64,000 bases of DNA from Bacteroidota bacterium. GTDB taxonomy: Bacteria > Bacteroidota > Ignavibacteria > Ignavibacteriales > Melioribacteraceae. Made by a program: the position numbers and the translations under genes. The notes beneath the pieces are model-generated. The model was given only the letters and a program-made list of their open reading frames with translations, was not told the origin of the DNA and searched no databases. How positions within the stretch are numbered: position 1 is the first letter of the stretch; every line of letters begins with the position of its first letter. The stretch is taken from NCBI GenBank assembly GCA_021820065.1, contig JAKAEE010000005.1, positions 20,781 through 84,780 on the forward strand. Reading direction: 5' to 3'. Positions 10,350-19,275 of this stretch are shown one piece after another.

Positions 10350-11312
10350 ATGTGGTTGGTTATAGGTATAATAATAGTCGCGGCTGTTACAGTGTTCTAT
10401 GAATACCGTTTGAGAAAGCCGGATCAGTTGGTTCTTTCGGAATCCAACGGAAAGATCGTTGAACGAAAGGGTCGATTTTATCCGCGACATTTCAGTCTTG
10501 CGCTTCCAAATACAACGCAATCTTCTCAACTGAACATCGAATCTTCTGCGAAAGGTAATCTTGATATAAAAATAAAACTTTCGGTAACGGTTGCTGCTTC
10601 GATGCAAAATATTTCGTCGCTGATTAAAGTCGGCGGCTGGAATACGAATGCCGTCACAAAATCGGCGAAAGAATTCGAAACGGTAATTCATAGTCTCATA
10701 AAAGAGTTCACAGAAAAATATGAGATTGAAGAATTGTCATCTGAGAAGATCTATAATTATCTGCATGAAAAAGTTAACGTAAGCAAGGCAATGTTTGGTC
10801 TGGAAATCATTTCGCTTAATGTTCAATCGTTCGAAGCGCTCGATTCAAAAATTTCCGATGCGTTACGTCAGCAGGAATCCGCAAGAATTTTGGAACAGAC
10901 CGAAGCGCTTAATCAGAAAGCAAGAATTACGGCATCAAGGGCAAAGTTGAAAGCCGATGAACAAATCGCGCTGATGGAAAACGAACTTGATCTGAAGAAA
11001 CTTCAGCTGAAGAAAAGTGAACTTGAGCAGGAATCTGCATTGGCGCAAAGACGTGTTGAAGACGAATTGAATCGAAAGAAAATGCAGCTAGAGTTTGATA
11101 AAAAAGAATTGGAACTACTGAAAAACAATCCGGAATTATTAATGCTCACGCCGCAAGCCGCACGATTGGCGGAAGCAAGCCAGTCTCTTAAAAATGCGAG
11201 AACAATCGTTTCATTGTCTCCCAACGATCTGCAGCAAGGATCGGATTTAGTTGAGATGTTCAAAAACTTTTTGAAGAATACGGTCAAAGGTCAATCCAAG
11301 AAGAACGATTAA
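10350..11312 (+). CDS. SPFH/band-7-like membrane-anchored protein with C-terminal coiled coil
   Basis: N-terminal TM (MWLVIGIIIVAAVTVFYEY), band-7-like segment (MFGLEIISLNVQSFEALDSKISDALRQQESARI), long charged coiled coil. Confidence 0.65.
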   Translation: MWLVIGIIIVAAVTVFYEYRLRKPDQLVLSESNGKIVERKGRFYPRHFSLALPNTTQSSQLNIESSAKGNLDIKIKLSVTVAASMQNISSLIKVGGWNTNAVTKSAKEFETVIHSLIKEFTEKYEIEELSSEKIYNYLHEKVNVSKAMFGLEIISLNVQSFEALDSKISDALRQQESARILEQTEALNQKARITASRAKLKADEQIALMENELDLKKLQLKKSELEQESALAQRRVEDELNRKKMQLEFDKKELELLKNNPELLMLTPQAARLAEASQSLKNARTIVSLSPNDLQQGSDLVEMFKNFLKNTVKGQSKKND

Positions 11313-11347
11313 CCGCAAGTTGTATTCTCTAAAAGTTTAGAAAGATT

Positions 11348-14300
11348 ATGAAAAGTGATCCGCTAAAATATTTTAGACTCAATCCTATAAAAGCTGCGCG
11401 TGTTTCCGAAGTAAGCGAAGCAACGGCTTCTTCGGATATTCCTTCCGAGGAACGAGTTAACTTTCATATCGGTAATCCGGTACAGGATAAAGAACTGTTC
11501 TCGGCTTATCTTCGCATTGCTCTCGGTATCGATATAAGAAAAGAAAATCTAACCGAAGATAATCTTAACGATTTCGTTGAAGAACTTGGCTGGTCGAACG
11601 AAGACAAAAAGAAAATTGAACTGATTCTTTCGCTGATAAAAAAGAGCGCGCCTTACATGCCGCGCGGCGGATTCAACAAAAAAGATCCGAACTATCTCGC
11701 AAAATATTTCAGTGAATGGCTCACAAAGCAGCAGCAGGAACCGTTGTCGTATGATCTTGGTAATGTTACCGGAAATCGCGAAGTAATACTTGCTTCCGGA
11801 GGAGTAATTGAAGCGCTTCGGATTTTATTTCATGCGCTATCAAGTTTCTTAACTTACCGTCCAGCTACTATTTTCTTGTATGATTTTTCTTTGCCGGAAC
11901 ATCTTCAAGCTTTTGAATCGCTGGAATTTAAAACTCTTCCTTCCGAAGAGAAAAGTTTTCTTCATGAACTGGAATATGGATTAAAACAAAGTCCATCTTT
12001 GCCAACGTTTTTAGTCCTAGGAGGAGTTACCAAAGAGGAGACGAGAAGAAATCTTCGGCAGTTGAGTTTGGAATATCCTCTTTTTTTTATTGAAGTGAAC
12101 GACGCGCCGAATCATCTTTCTCTTGCGCGCGAAGCAAAAATGATGAATCGTGTGTTGAGAATTCTAACACCTGGAATATTTTCACCGGAGCTGAAAAATC
12201 TTTCGACGGTTTTTGTTGCAGGCAGTTCCGATATGCTGAAAGTCGTTGAGACAATTCAATTTCAGTTGAAAGGAACTCCGTCTGCATCCGAAGTTGAATT
12301 GCTTTCTTTTCTTTTGAAGGAAAATGTTTTTGGAAAAGAAAGCAGAGAACCGGAAAATGAAATAGTTGTTGAACCGGCGTATGAGCATTTCCAGCTTCCT
12401 ATACTCGACGACAATCCGCTCAAGATTTATGCGAAGCAGTTTGAAGATAAGCTCAGTTCAATCATCGAACAAAAATCAAAAGCCGTTGAAGATATAATTA
12501 CCAATCTGACTCCCGGCGAAAACTATTTTTCGTTCAAGACCGAACAGTTGTCTGCGTACTTTCCAAATGACAAATTTTCCGGCAAGGATACGAGAGAATG
12601 TTTCGATGAATTTGTCGGAAATATTCACTCGGACACTTCAAATTCTGAGGTTGTCAAAAGTTTTCTTTCGGCTTTCCTTGGTCATCATCCCGAATACGAT
12701 GCCAAGAATGCACTTGTTGTAAGCGGTTCTTCTCGTACTGCGCTGGGACTGCTCGGATTTCATTGCGGAATAAGAGAAGTAGTCATTCCGGATTTAAGCT
12801 GGACGTACGAACATTGTTTCCCGTCGGTTTCTGTGATTCCGTTAACGGATGATTACGAACTCGATGTTGACGGGATTATTCGCGAAGTCAAAAATAAATT
12901 AGCGATCGATCCGAACTGGAAAAGTTATGGCGCTGTTGCGCTGAATAATCCTCACAATGCAACCGGGCAGGAATTCAATTCCGATGATGTGAAACGTTTG
13001 GTTAAGTGGCTGCTCGAAAGAAATATTTTTGTGATCGATGACCTCTCATATCAAAACGTTGCACCTATTGACGGACTGAAGGAAATCAAGACGATCCGGC
13101 AGTTAACCGATGAACTTCATGGCAACGGTTACATTAGCGATGACCACGCCAAACATTTGGTTACGGTTCACTCGCTTTCCAAAACGGATTCATTTGCGGG
13201 CGCACGATTGTCTGTTATCGAAATTCGCCACGATGAACTTTACCAAAGATTCAAAAAAATCAACGACACAATAAAACCAAACATTGCGGCAATCTTTACT
13301 GCGTATCTTTTCTACCGCAGCAAAACAGAAACTGCGAATGCATATTGGCGGCTGAGGAACAAAATTTTTAAAGAGCGGATGGATTCGCTCGAACAAGCCG
13401 TTGATATTCTTCCGAAGGTTAGAAACAGATTCGATATAAAAATCAAAGCGCCGAAAGGCAGTATGTACCCGCAGATGATAATCGATAAACTTCCATCCGG
13501 GTTGTCGCTCGATTGGCTTTCGTCGGGATTGGCGCGGCAGGGAATCGGACTCGTTCCGCTTTCCACATTCGCGCGCACGGAAAAAGGTTTTGAGATCGGC
13601 CGCAAAACTTTTCGATTAACTTTGGGCGGAACAGACAACGCTGAAACTCTTCTCAAGAAAACCAGAAGAGTATTGATTGATCTGAATCGAATGATTGCGG
13701 AAGAAGCGGCGCATTACAACCGTAAAAAATTTGAAGAGAAATCGCTTTCGATAAAGAAATCATCTCCACCGAAAGATTACGTTTCTGTTTGGGCATCCAT
13801 CGAAAAACAAATTCTTGACGAGTGCCGTAATGTTTCTTTGAATCAATTGATCCTCAATAACGAAGAATGGCGGGATAAAGAATATCGAAAAAGATTTTCG
13901 GAAGAATTTTTGCCGGAAAGACTTTCTCTGTTTAGACAGAGATTCAATGATCGGGTGATGATTGCTAATGAACTGATTGAAACTGTCCGCGCAGACAAAG
14001 GGAAATCTTTCATTGCAAGACTTGAGGAAGAATTCTACAAAGATAATCTTGAACGACGTGAAAAAGTTTTTCGCGAAAGATTGTACGACCGCACTGTTCA
14101 CCCAACACAAATGTACTCGCTGAGATCGGAATTAAATTTTGAAGAGCTGATCGAACGTGTAGTTAAGGACAAAAATATTCCTGCTACGCTGGTTCAAAAG
14201 ACTGCGCAGGAATTAATAAGAGAATACTTCGGATTGAACGTTGCAATTTCTTCCAGCGAGGAACCATCTGAACTAATTCTCGATCTCAAATCAATGATCA

Positions 14301-16960
14301 CGGCGGAAAACTACTTGCAGCTTTATTCCGATGTACCACATCAAACATTTTTATCTTTCTGGGGCGATTGGGACGGCAGCAACAGACCATCGGGACAAGG
14401 ACACAGTTTAGTTGCGGCGGTTCTAATTCGAAACGTTGCGCAACAATCAAGACTACTGCAAGCACTTTTGAGAGCGGATAAAACCGTTAAGATCGAAACA
14501 AGTCTTCTGAATGAAATAGAAAAATTGCCCGAGACGAATAAACGTTTTTCAAAATTGCTGAATGAAATCACTCAGCTCACTCACCAGCTTGAGAAAAGAT
14601 ACCGAGGCGTTCTTCCTTTTAATCTAAAGCCGGGCAAGATCAGACAGCTTGGAATGAAGATGCGCATCGCTCAAGATCCGTTGACTTCACTGTGGCATCA
14701 CAACGATAGACTTGAAAGAAAAATGCTTGAACTCAGAACGCAGAGAAGAAATGCGCTCGAATATTATTTCTCGCTCAACAAGCAAATCAGAAAGACTTTA
14801 CACGCATTGATAAACTTTATTCCCAAGAATCTTGACAATGCGGAATTGCTGCGCGAGGCTTCGTCATATAAAGATTTGTTGAAACGTTTTGTTATCACGC
14901 CGCGCATCCATCAGAAAATGATTACCGCGCAAGATCAGTTTGCAATCGATACGACGGTTCACAACATAAACGAGATAAATGAAATTGCAGCCAAGTACGG
15001 AAATCCGGGAATGGTTTTGGCTCTGCAGGTTAGTATGTCAACTACACCGGAGGCGCTGATATCGCTGGATAGAAAAATGCGCGCGCGCCGCGAGCAATCG
15101 TTGCGCGACAATCACAATCTCGAAATTCCGTCGGTCCGGCTCGTTCCGCTGTTTGAAGACATTGATGCATCTAAGAATTTGAAAAACTATTTGAATAAAA
15201 TTTGGGAATACTCACTTCAAAGCAGAAGACTGAATCAAACTACCGGTGAAAGATTTAACGAAATAATCAGCGAAGTATTTATCGCCGGTTCTGATTTGAG
15301 TCAGCAAGTCGGACAAGCCGCCGGCATGAATTTGTTCAAAGAAGCGAAGTATGAATTGATTTCTTGGCTTTCGGAAAAAGAATTGGTTGGCAAAGTAAGA
15401 ATGAAAATGGGAAGCGGAGAACCGATGCAGCGGCAAGGCGGCTATTACGAACCGAATTCAGGTCGATCCGCATTCTTAAAATCCAACGACAATGGAAAAA
15501 GATTTTCGGAACACCTCAGCAAATCGACAAAGCAAAGCACTGTGTATGCCCGGACTCCGCTGCTCGGAGTTTTTTCTGAAGGTGATTTGCGAACATTTCA
15601 GAGCAACATTTCGGAAAAGTTGAGATACCTTCCCGTTAGTGAACTTTCACAATTGCTCTTTCACGTGAAGGAATCGCAGAAGTTTTATGAAACCGAAATT
15701 GTCCGCGCGGGCGAACCGTTGGTAGAAACGCGTCTGCAATTCAAAACACGCGGACTGAAAGAATTGGAACGTCTCACAATCGGTTTCAAAGATAAAATGT
15801 TCGATGAATTTCTGAATCACTTCACCGAAAACTTTAGACAAATTCTTTACGGAAGGGAAGAAGACGTTGTCGGCATTCATATCATTTCATATTTCATTGC
15901 AAGAACAACGCCGTCGTTAAGAGATAGACCTACCGTGCGACCCGGAAAAGGTGATTCCGGAAACGACAGTCAGAAAATCCTCAGAAAAATTTCCGAGATG
16001 ATTCCGTTTTCCCGTTACGGAAGTTTGCTTCGAGCTATCGCGCATAATCAATCGCAAACCGCTGTACTGGGAATAAATCAACTAACCACTGGGCTTTTCC
16101 GCGCACTGGATAGTTTTGCTCAAAAGGAGTTTACGCACGGCGAAGCATCGGCATTCATCGAAGATAGAATTCTTCCGCACCTACCGGTCTATGAAATTTT
16201 GCACACGCTAAGAATTTATCAAGACGAGAAGTTGCAGTACCTTGGCAAATTGGAAAATGCCTTCCCGGCAGGCAACTCGGCATTCTTAGCTTTGCGGGAA
16301 GATATGGACTCGCTAAACAAATATTTAATTTTATTTCAGCGCGAGTTGCTGCGGCGACATGGATTGAATGTTAATGATTTCTTCGAAGCCGATAAATTTA
16401 TTCCCGATCTTCTGCCGACGTTGCGACCTGACATAGCAGTTTTGCTTCAGCAAAATTTATTCAACACCGAACCGGAAATATTTTTATCGGACATTCACGG
16501 AAATGTTGATCCGAACTGGGTTGAATCGGTAAGAAAATTGCTCAGAGTTCCGGAAGAAGTAAAACTATGGCGGAAGAAAATTTGGGATCTTCTTGAACAG
16601 CCGGTATTCCAGCGCGTTGCAAGTTTTGTCGAGCTTGCGATCGCACTGCATTCATTGGCATCGAAAAACGGCTCGGCGGAACTTTCACTCGGTTCAAGAA
16701 AAATAAAACTGCCGACGAATCTTTCGCACGTTATCAAAGCGTCTAACGATGATAACATGCATCAGTTTCTCGCCGCAGCATTCGAATATTTGTCAATCGT
16801 TTCCGAAGGAATGGTTGAGGTGCCTATCAATATTATTCGTGCAGTGAAGGAAGTTGAGCGGATTATAAAAATTGAAGAGCAGGCGCTCTCGCCGAAACAG
16901 CAGGACCTTTTGAGATTTTATCTGCTTCAGATTGCGCGTCTTACTGGAGAAAATGGATAA
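11348..16960 (+). CDS. 1870-aa protein: degenerate aminotransferase-like domain, class I/II PLP aminotransferase-like domain, and PEP carboxylase-like C-terminal region
   Basis: Second domain: ALNNPHNATGQ, VIDDLSYQN, HSLSKTDSFAGARLS (PLP Lys). First domain: VNFHIGNP, ILASGGVIEALRILF, VFVAGSSDMLKVVETIQFQLKGTPSASEVEL, no Lys motif. C-terminal: TVHPTQ, FWGDWDGSNRP, VRLVPLFEDID, EVFIAGSDLSQQVGQAAG, KMGSGEPMQRQGGY, reminiscent of PEPC motifs in the same order. Confidence 0.7.
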   Translation: MKSDPLKYFRLNPIKAARVSEVSEATASSDIPSEERVNFHIGNPVQDKELFSAYLRIALGIDIRKENLTEDNLNDFVEELGWSNEDKKKIELILSLIKKSAPYMPRGGFNKKDPNYLAKYFSEWLTKQQQEPLSYDLGNVTGNREVILASGGVIEALRILFHALSSFLTYRPATIFLYDFSLPEHLQAFESLEFKTLPSEEKSFLHELEYGLKQSPSLPTFLVLGGVTKEETRRNLRQLSLEYPLFFIEVNDAPNHLSLAREAKMMNRVLRILTPGIFSPELKNLSTVFVAGSSDMLKVVETIQFQLKGTPSASEVELLSFLLKENVFGKESREPENEIVVEPAYEHFQLPILDDNPLKIYAKQFEDKLSSIIEQKSKAVEDIITNLTPGENYFSFKTEQLSAYFPNDKFSGKDTRECFDEFVGNIHSDTSNSEVVKSFLSAFLGHHPEYDAKNALVVSGSSRTALGLLGFHCGIREVVIPDLSWTYEHCFPSVSVIPLTDDYELDVDGIIREVKNKLAIDPNWKSYGAVALNNPHNATGQEFNSDDVKRLVKWLLERNIFVIDDLSYQNVAPIDGLKEIKTIRQLTDELHGNGYISDDHAKHLVTVHSLSKTDSFAGARLSVIEIRHDELYQRFKKINDTIKPNIAAIFTAYLFYRSKTETANAYWRLRNKIFKERMDSLEQAVDILPKVRNRFDIKIKAPKGSMYPQMIIDKLPSGLSLDWLSSGLARQGIGLVPLSTFARTEKGFEIGRKTFRLTLGGTDNAETLLKKTRRVLIDLNRMIAEEAAHYNRKKFEEKSLSIKKSSPPKDYVSVWASIEKQILDECRNVSLNQLILNNEEWRDKEYRKRFSEEFLPERLSLFRQRFNDRVMIANELIETVRADKGKSFIARLEEEFYKDNLERREKVFRERLYDRTVHPTQMYSLRSELNFEELIERVVKDKNIPATLVQKTAQELIREYFGLNVAISSSEEPSELILDLKSMITAENYLQLYSDVPHQTFLSFWGDWDGSNRPSGQGHSLVAAVLIRNVAQQSRLLQALLRADKTVKIETSLLNEIEKLPETNKRFSKLLNEITQLTHQLEKRYRGVLPFNLKPGKIRQLGMKMRIAQDPLTSLWHHNDRLERKMLELRTQRRNALEYYFSLNKQIRKTLHALINFIPKNLDNAELLREASSYKDLLKRFVITPRIHQKMITAQDQFAIDTTVHNINEINEIAAKYGNPGMVLALQVSMSTTPEALISLDRKMRARREQSLRDNHNLEIPSVRLVPLFEDIDASKNLKNYLNKIWEYSLQSRRLNQTTGERFNEIISEVFIAGSDLSQQVGQAAGMNLFKEAKYELISWLSEKELVGKVRMKMGSGEPMQRQGGYYEPNSGRSAFLKSNDNGKRFSEHLSKSTKQSTVYARTPLLGVFSEGDLRTFQSNISEKLRYLPVSELSQLLFHVKESQKFYETEIVRAGEPLVETRLQFKTRGLKELERLTIGFKDKMFDEFLNHFTENFRQILYGREEDVVGIHIISYFIARTTPSLRDRPTVRPGKGDSGNDSQKILRKISEMIPFSRYGSLLRAIAHNQSQTAVLGINQLTTGLFRALDSFAQKEFTHGEASAFIEDRILPHLPVYEILHTLRIYQDEKLQYLGKLENAFPAGNSAFLALREDMDSLNKYLILFQRELLRRHGLNVNDFFEADKFIPDLLPTLRPDIAVLLQQNLFNTEPEIFLSDIHGNVDPNWVESVRKLLRVPEEVKLWRKKIWDLLEQPVFQRVASFVELAIALHSLASKNGSAELSLGSRKIKLPTNLSHVIKASNDDNMHQFLAAAFEYLSIVSEGMVEVPINIIRAVKEVERIIKIEEQALSPKQQDLLRFYLLQIARLTGENG

Positions 16961-17043
16961 GCCCGTTCCGTTATTGAAAAAAATTTTCACCTGATCAATA
17001 TTCCTATTGACATCGCACGTTTCGAAACATATCTTTGCATCCA

Positions 17044-17139
17044 ATGAAAATGAACGTCGAAACATATTACAACAATTCAAACGCAAGCCGGATGCTTTGG
17101 TGGTGGCGAATGGATAAATACGAGGTTCCGGTGAATTAG
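17044..17139 (+). CDS. trpL: trp leader peptide MKMNVETYYNNSNASRMLWWWRMDKYEVPVN (31 aa)
   Basis: Short ORF with three consecutive TGG codons (17098..17106), ~110 bp upstream of trpE and just before an intrinsic terminator. Confidence 0.85.
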   Translation: MKMNVETYYNNSNASRMLWWWRMDKYEVPVN

Positions 17140-17166
17140 AGTAATATGTTATTATATAAATTAACA

Positions 17167-17205
17167 AACCCTTCTTGGATTCACCGGGAAGGGTTTTTTG
17201 TTTTT
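17167..17205 (+). terminator. trp attenuator (intrinsic terminator)
   Basis: 12-bp stem AACCCTTCTTGG / CCGGGAAGGGTT with ATTCA loop, then TTTTTTGTTTTT; CCGGTGAAT at 17128..17136 is exactly complementary to ATTCACCGG at 17179..17187 (antiterminator). Confidence 0.85.
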
Positions 17206-17249
17206 AAATAACCGAATGCAACTAAATGTGAAGATGAACGAGAGATGAA

Positions 17250-18728
17250 ATGAATTTCCAAACATTTTTAGAATTGTCGAAGACATACAACAAAATTCCG
17301 GTTTATGAAAAGATAACCGCGGATTTGTTAACGCCGGTTTTGGCTTACCTTAAAATTCGGGAAGCCGGTTCAAACAGTTTTCTTCTGGAATCTATCGAGG
17401 GAATCGGAAGACTCGCGCGCTACTCGTTCATCAGCAAGAATCCTTCAAGAGTTTTTATGAATGAAGGGGAACGGCTCACCATCGTCGAATCGAACAAAAG
17501 CACAACAATCACAAAAAATATTTTTGATTATCTCTCCGAAGAAATTTCAAAATCCAAAGATCCTAAGATTGAAGAACTACCCGATTTCACCGGCGGAATT
17601 GTCGGTTACCTCGGTTATGAAAACGTTGCGTTGATCGAGGATGTGATTAAATTCAGCGGTGAAAAACAAATCGACATTCCCGATTCCATGTTCGGCGTTT
17701 ACGATACATTGATTGCGTTCGATCACTATAAGCATCAAATAATTTTAATTAGGAATGTGAGTATTGATTCGGACACGAATCCAGAAACAGCTTATGCCGA
17801 TGCGAAAGAAAAACTTCGAGAACTTCGTGCACAGCTGAACGCGCCGTTTAATTCAGATCTGAAATTTTCAGCTTCTCAGGATTACAATAACGGTTTAGAT
17901 AACCAAACGTATTTTAATTTCGTTGAAAAATGTAAAGACAATATTATTGAGGGGGACGTTTTCCAGATCGTTTTTTCAAAAAGATTCTCCACAAAGTTTG
18001 AAGGTGATCTTCTAAATGTTTACCGCGCGCTTAGAATAATCAACCCATCACCTTACATGTATTTTATGGAATATGAAAATGATCTTACGGTGATCGGCAC
18101 CTCACCTGAGGATTTGTTAAAAGTAAAAAACAAACGCGCAACAATTTTGCCGATTGCCGGAACTCGAAGAAGAGGAAAAAACCAAGAGGAAGATTTACGA
18201 ATCGAGAAAGAACTCTATGCCGATCCGAAAGAAATAGCTGAACACACAATGCTCGTTGATCTCGCGCGCAATGACTTGGGACGCGTTTGCAAGTACGGGA
18301 GTGTGGAAGTAACCGAAAGCATGAACATACACCGCTTCTCTCACGTGATGCATATCGTTTCAAAGGTTGAAGGAAATCTGGATGATGATAAGAATTGTAT
18401 CGACGCATTGAAAGCAAGTTTCCCCGCGGGAACGGTTTCCGGCGCGCCGAAGATAAGAGCGATTCAAATTCTGAATGATTACGAAAATTTACGCCGCGGA
18501 ATTTATGCGGGTGCTGTCGGATACATTGACTTCAAAGGAAATCTTGATATGTGTATTGCTATCAGAACATTGTTCGCAAATGGTGAAAACATTTACTGGC
18601 AAGCCGGCGGAGGATTAGTTGCCGATAGTAAACCGGAATTGGAATTGAAAGAGGTAACCAACAAATCGGCGGTTTTGGTTAACGCGTTAAAATATGCAGA
18701 GGTGATTGATGAAAGTCCTGGTAATTGA
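17250..18728 (+). CDS. trpE: Anthranilate synthase component I
   Basis: LLESIEGIGRLARYSFI, chorismate-binding signature (GTSPEDLLKVK, PIAGTRRRGKN, ASFPAGTVSGAPKIRA). Confidence 0.96.
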   Translation: MNFQTFLELSKTYNKIPVYEKITADLLTPVLAYLKIREAGSNSFLLESIEGIGRLARYSFISKNPSRVFMNEGERLTIVESNKSTTITKNIFDYLSEEISKSKDPKIEELPDFTGGIVGYLGYENVALIEDVIKFSGEKQIDIPDSMFGVYDTLIAFDHYKHQIILIRNVSIDSDTNPETAYADAKEKLRELRAQLNAPFNSDLKFSASQDYNNGLDNQTYFNFVEKCKDNIIEGDVFQIVFSKRFSTKFEGDLLNVYRALRIINPSPYMYFMEYENDLTVIGTSPEDLLKVKNKRATILPIAGTRRRGKNQEEDLRIEKELYADPKEIAEHTMLVDLARNDLGRVCKYGSVEVTESMNIHRFSHVMHIVSKVEGNLDDDKNCIDALKASFPAGTVSGAPKIRAIQILNDYENLRRGIYAGAVGYIDFKGNLDMCIAIRTLFANGENIYWQAGGGLVADSKPELELKEVTNKSAVLVNALKYAEVIDESPGN

Positions 18729-19275
18729 TAATTACGATTCGTTCACGTTTAATCTTGTACAGCTCATCGGCAAGTTAACCGGAAACGTGATTGTTCGACG
18801 AAACGATAGAACGTCTCTCGACGAAATAAATCAATTGAAGCCGGATAAGATTGTTGTGTCTCCAGGTCCCGGAAGACCGGAGGATTCAAAGGTTTCTCTC
18901 GATGCAATCAAAGAGTGCGGAAAAACCGTTGATGTACTTGGCGTTTGCCTTGGTCATCAGGGAATCGGAATCTCATTTGGCAGTAAAGTTGTGAAAGCGC
19001 CTCAGCTTATGCATGGTAAATCATCACAAATAATTCACGATGGGAAAAATATTTACAAAGATGTTTCGCAAAAGTTTAATGCCGGAAGATACCACTCGCT
19101 TGTGATAGACCGCGACTCATTGAGCAGCGAATTGGAAATCACTTCCGAGACTGAAGACGGAATAATCATGGGAGTCCGGCACAAAAAATATCGCATCGAA
19201 GGAATTCAATTCCACCCGGAATCGGTATTAACTCCGGAAGGAGAAAAAATAATTAAAAACTGGTTGGCGCTATGA
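18706..19275 (+). CDS. trpG: Anthranilate synthase component II (glutamine amidotransferase)
   Basis: LVIDNYDSFTFNL, SPGPGRPED, GVCLGHQ catalytic Cys, QFHPES. Confidence 0.96.
   Translation: MMKVLVIDNYDSFTFNLVQLIGKLTGNVIVRRNDRTSLDEINQLKPDKIVVSPGPGRPEDSKVSLDAIKECGKTVDVLGVCLGHQGIGISFGSKVVKAPQLMHGKSSQIIHDGKNIYKDVSQKFNAGRYHSLVIDRDSLSSELEITSETEDGIIMGVRHKKYRIEGIQFHPESVLTPEGEKIIKNWLAL

Noticed and set aside
16793-17167. 124-aa - strand ORF over the end of the giant gene and the trp leader
   Set aside because: Antisense to two better-supported features (1870-aa ORF end and the trp leader peptide).
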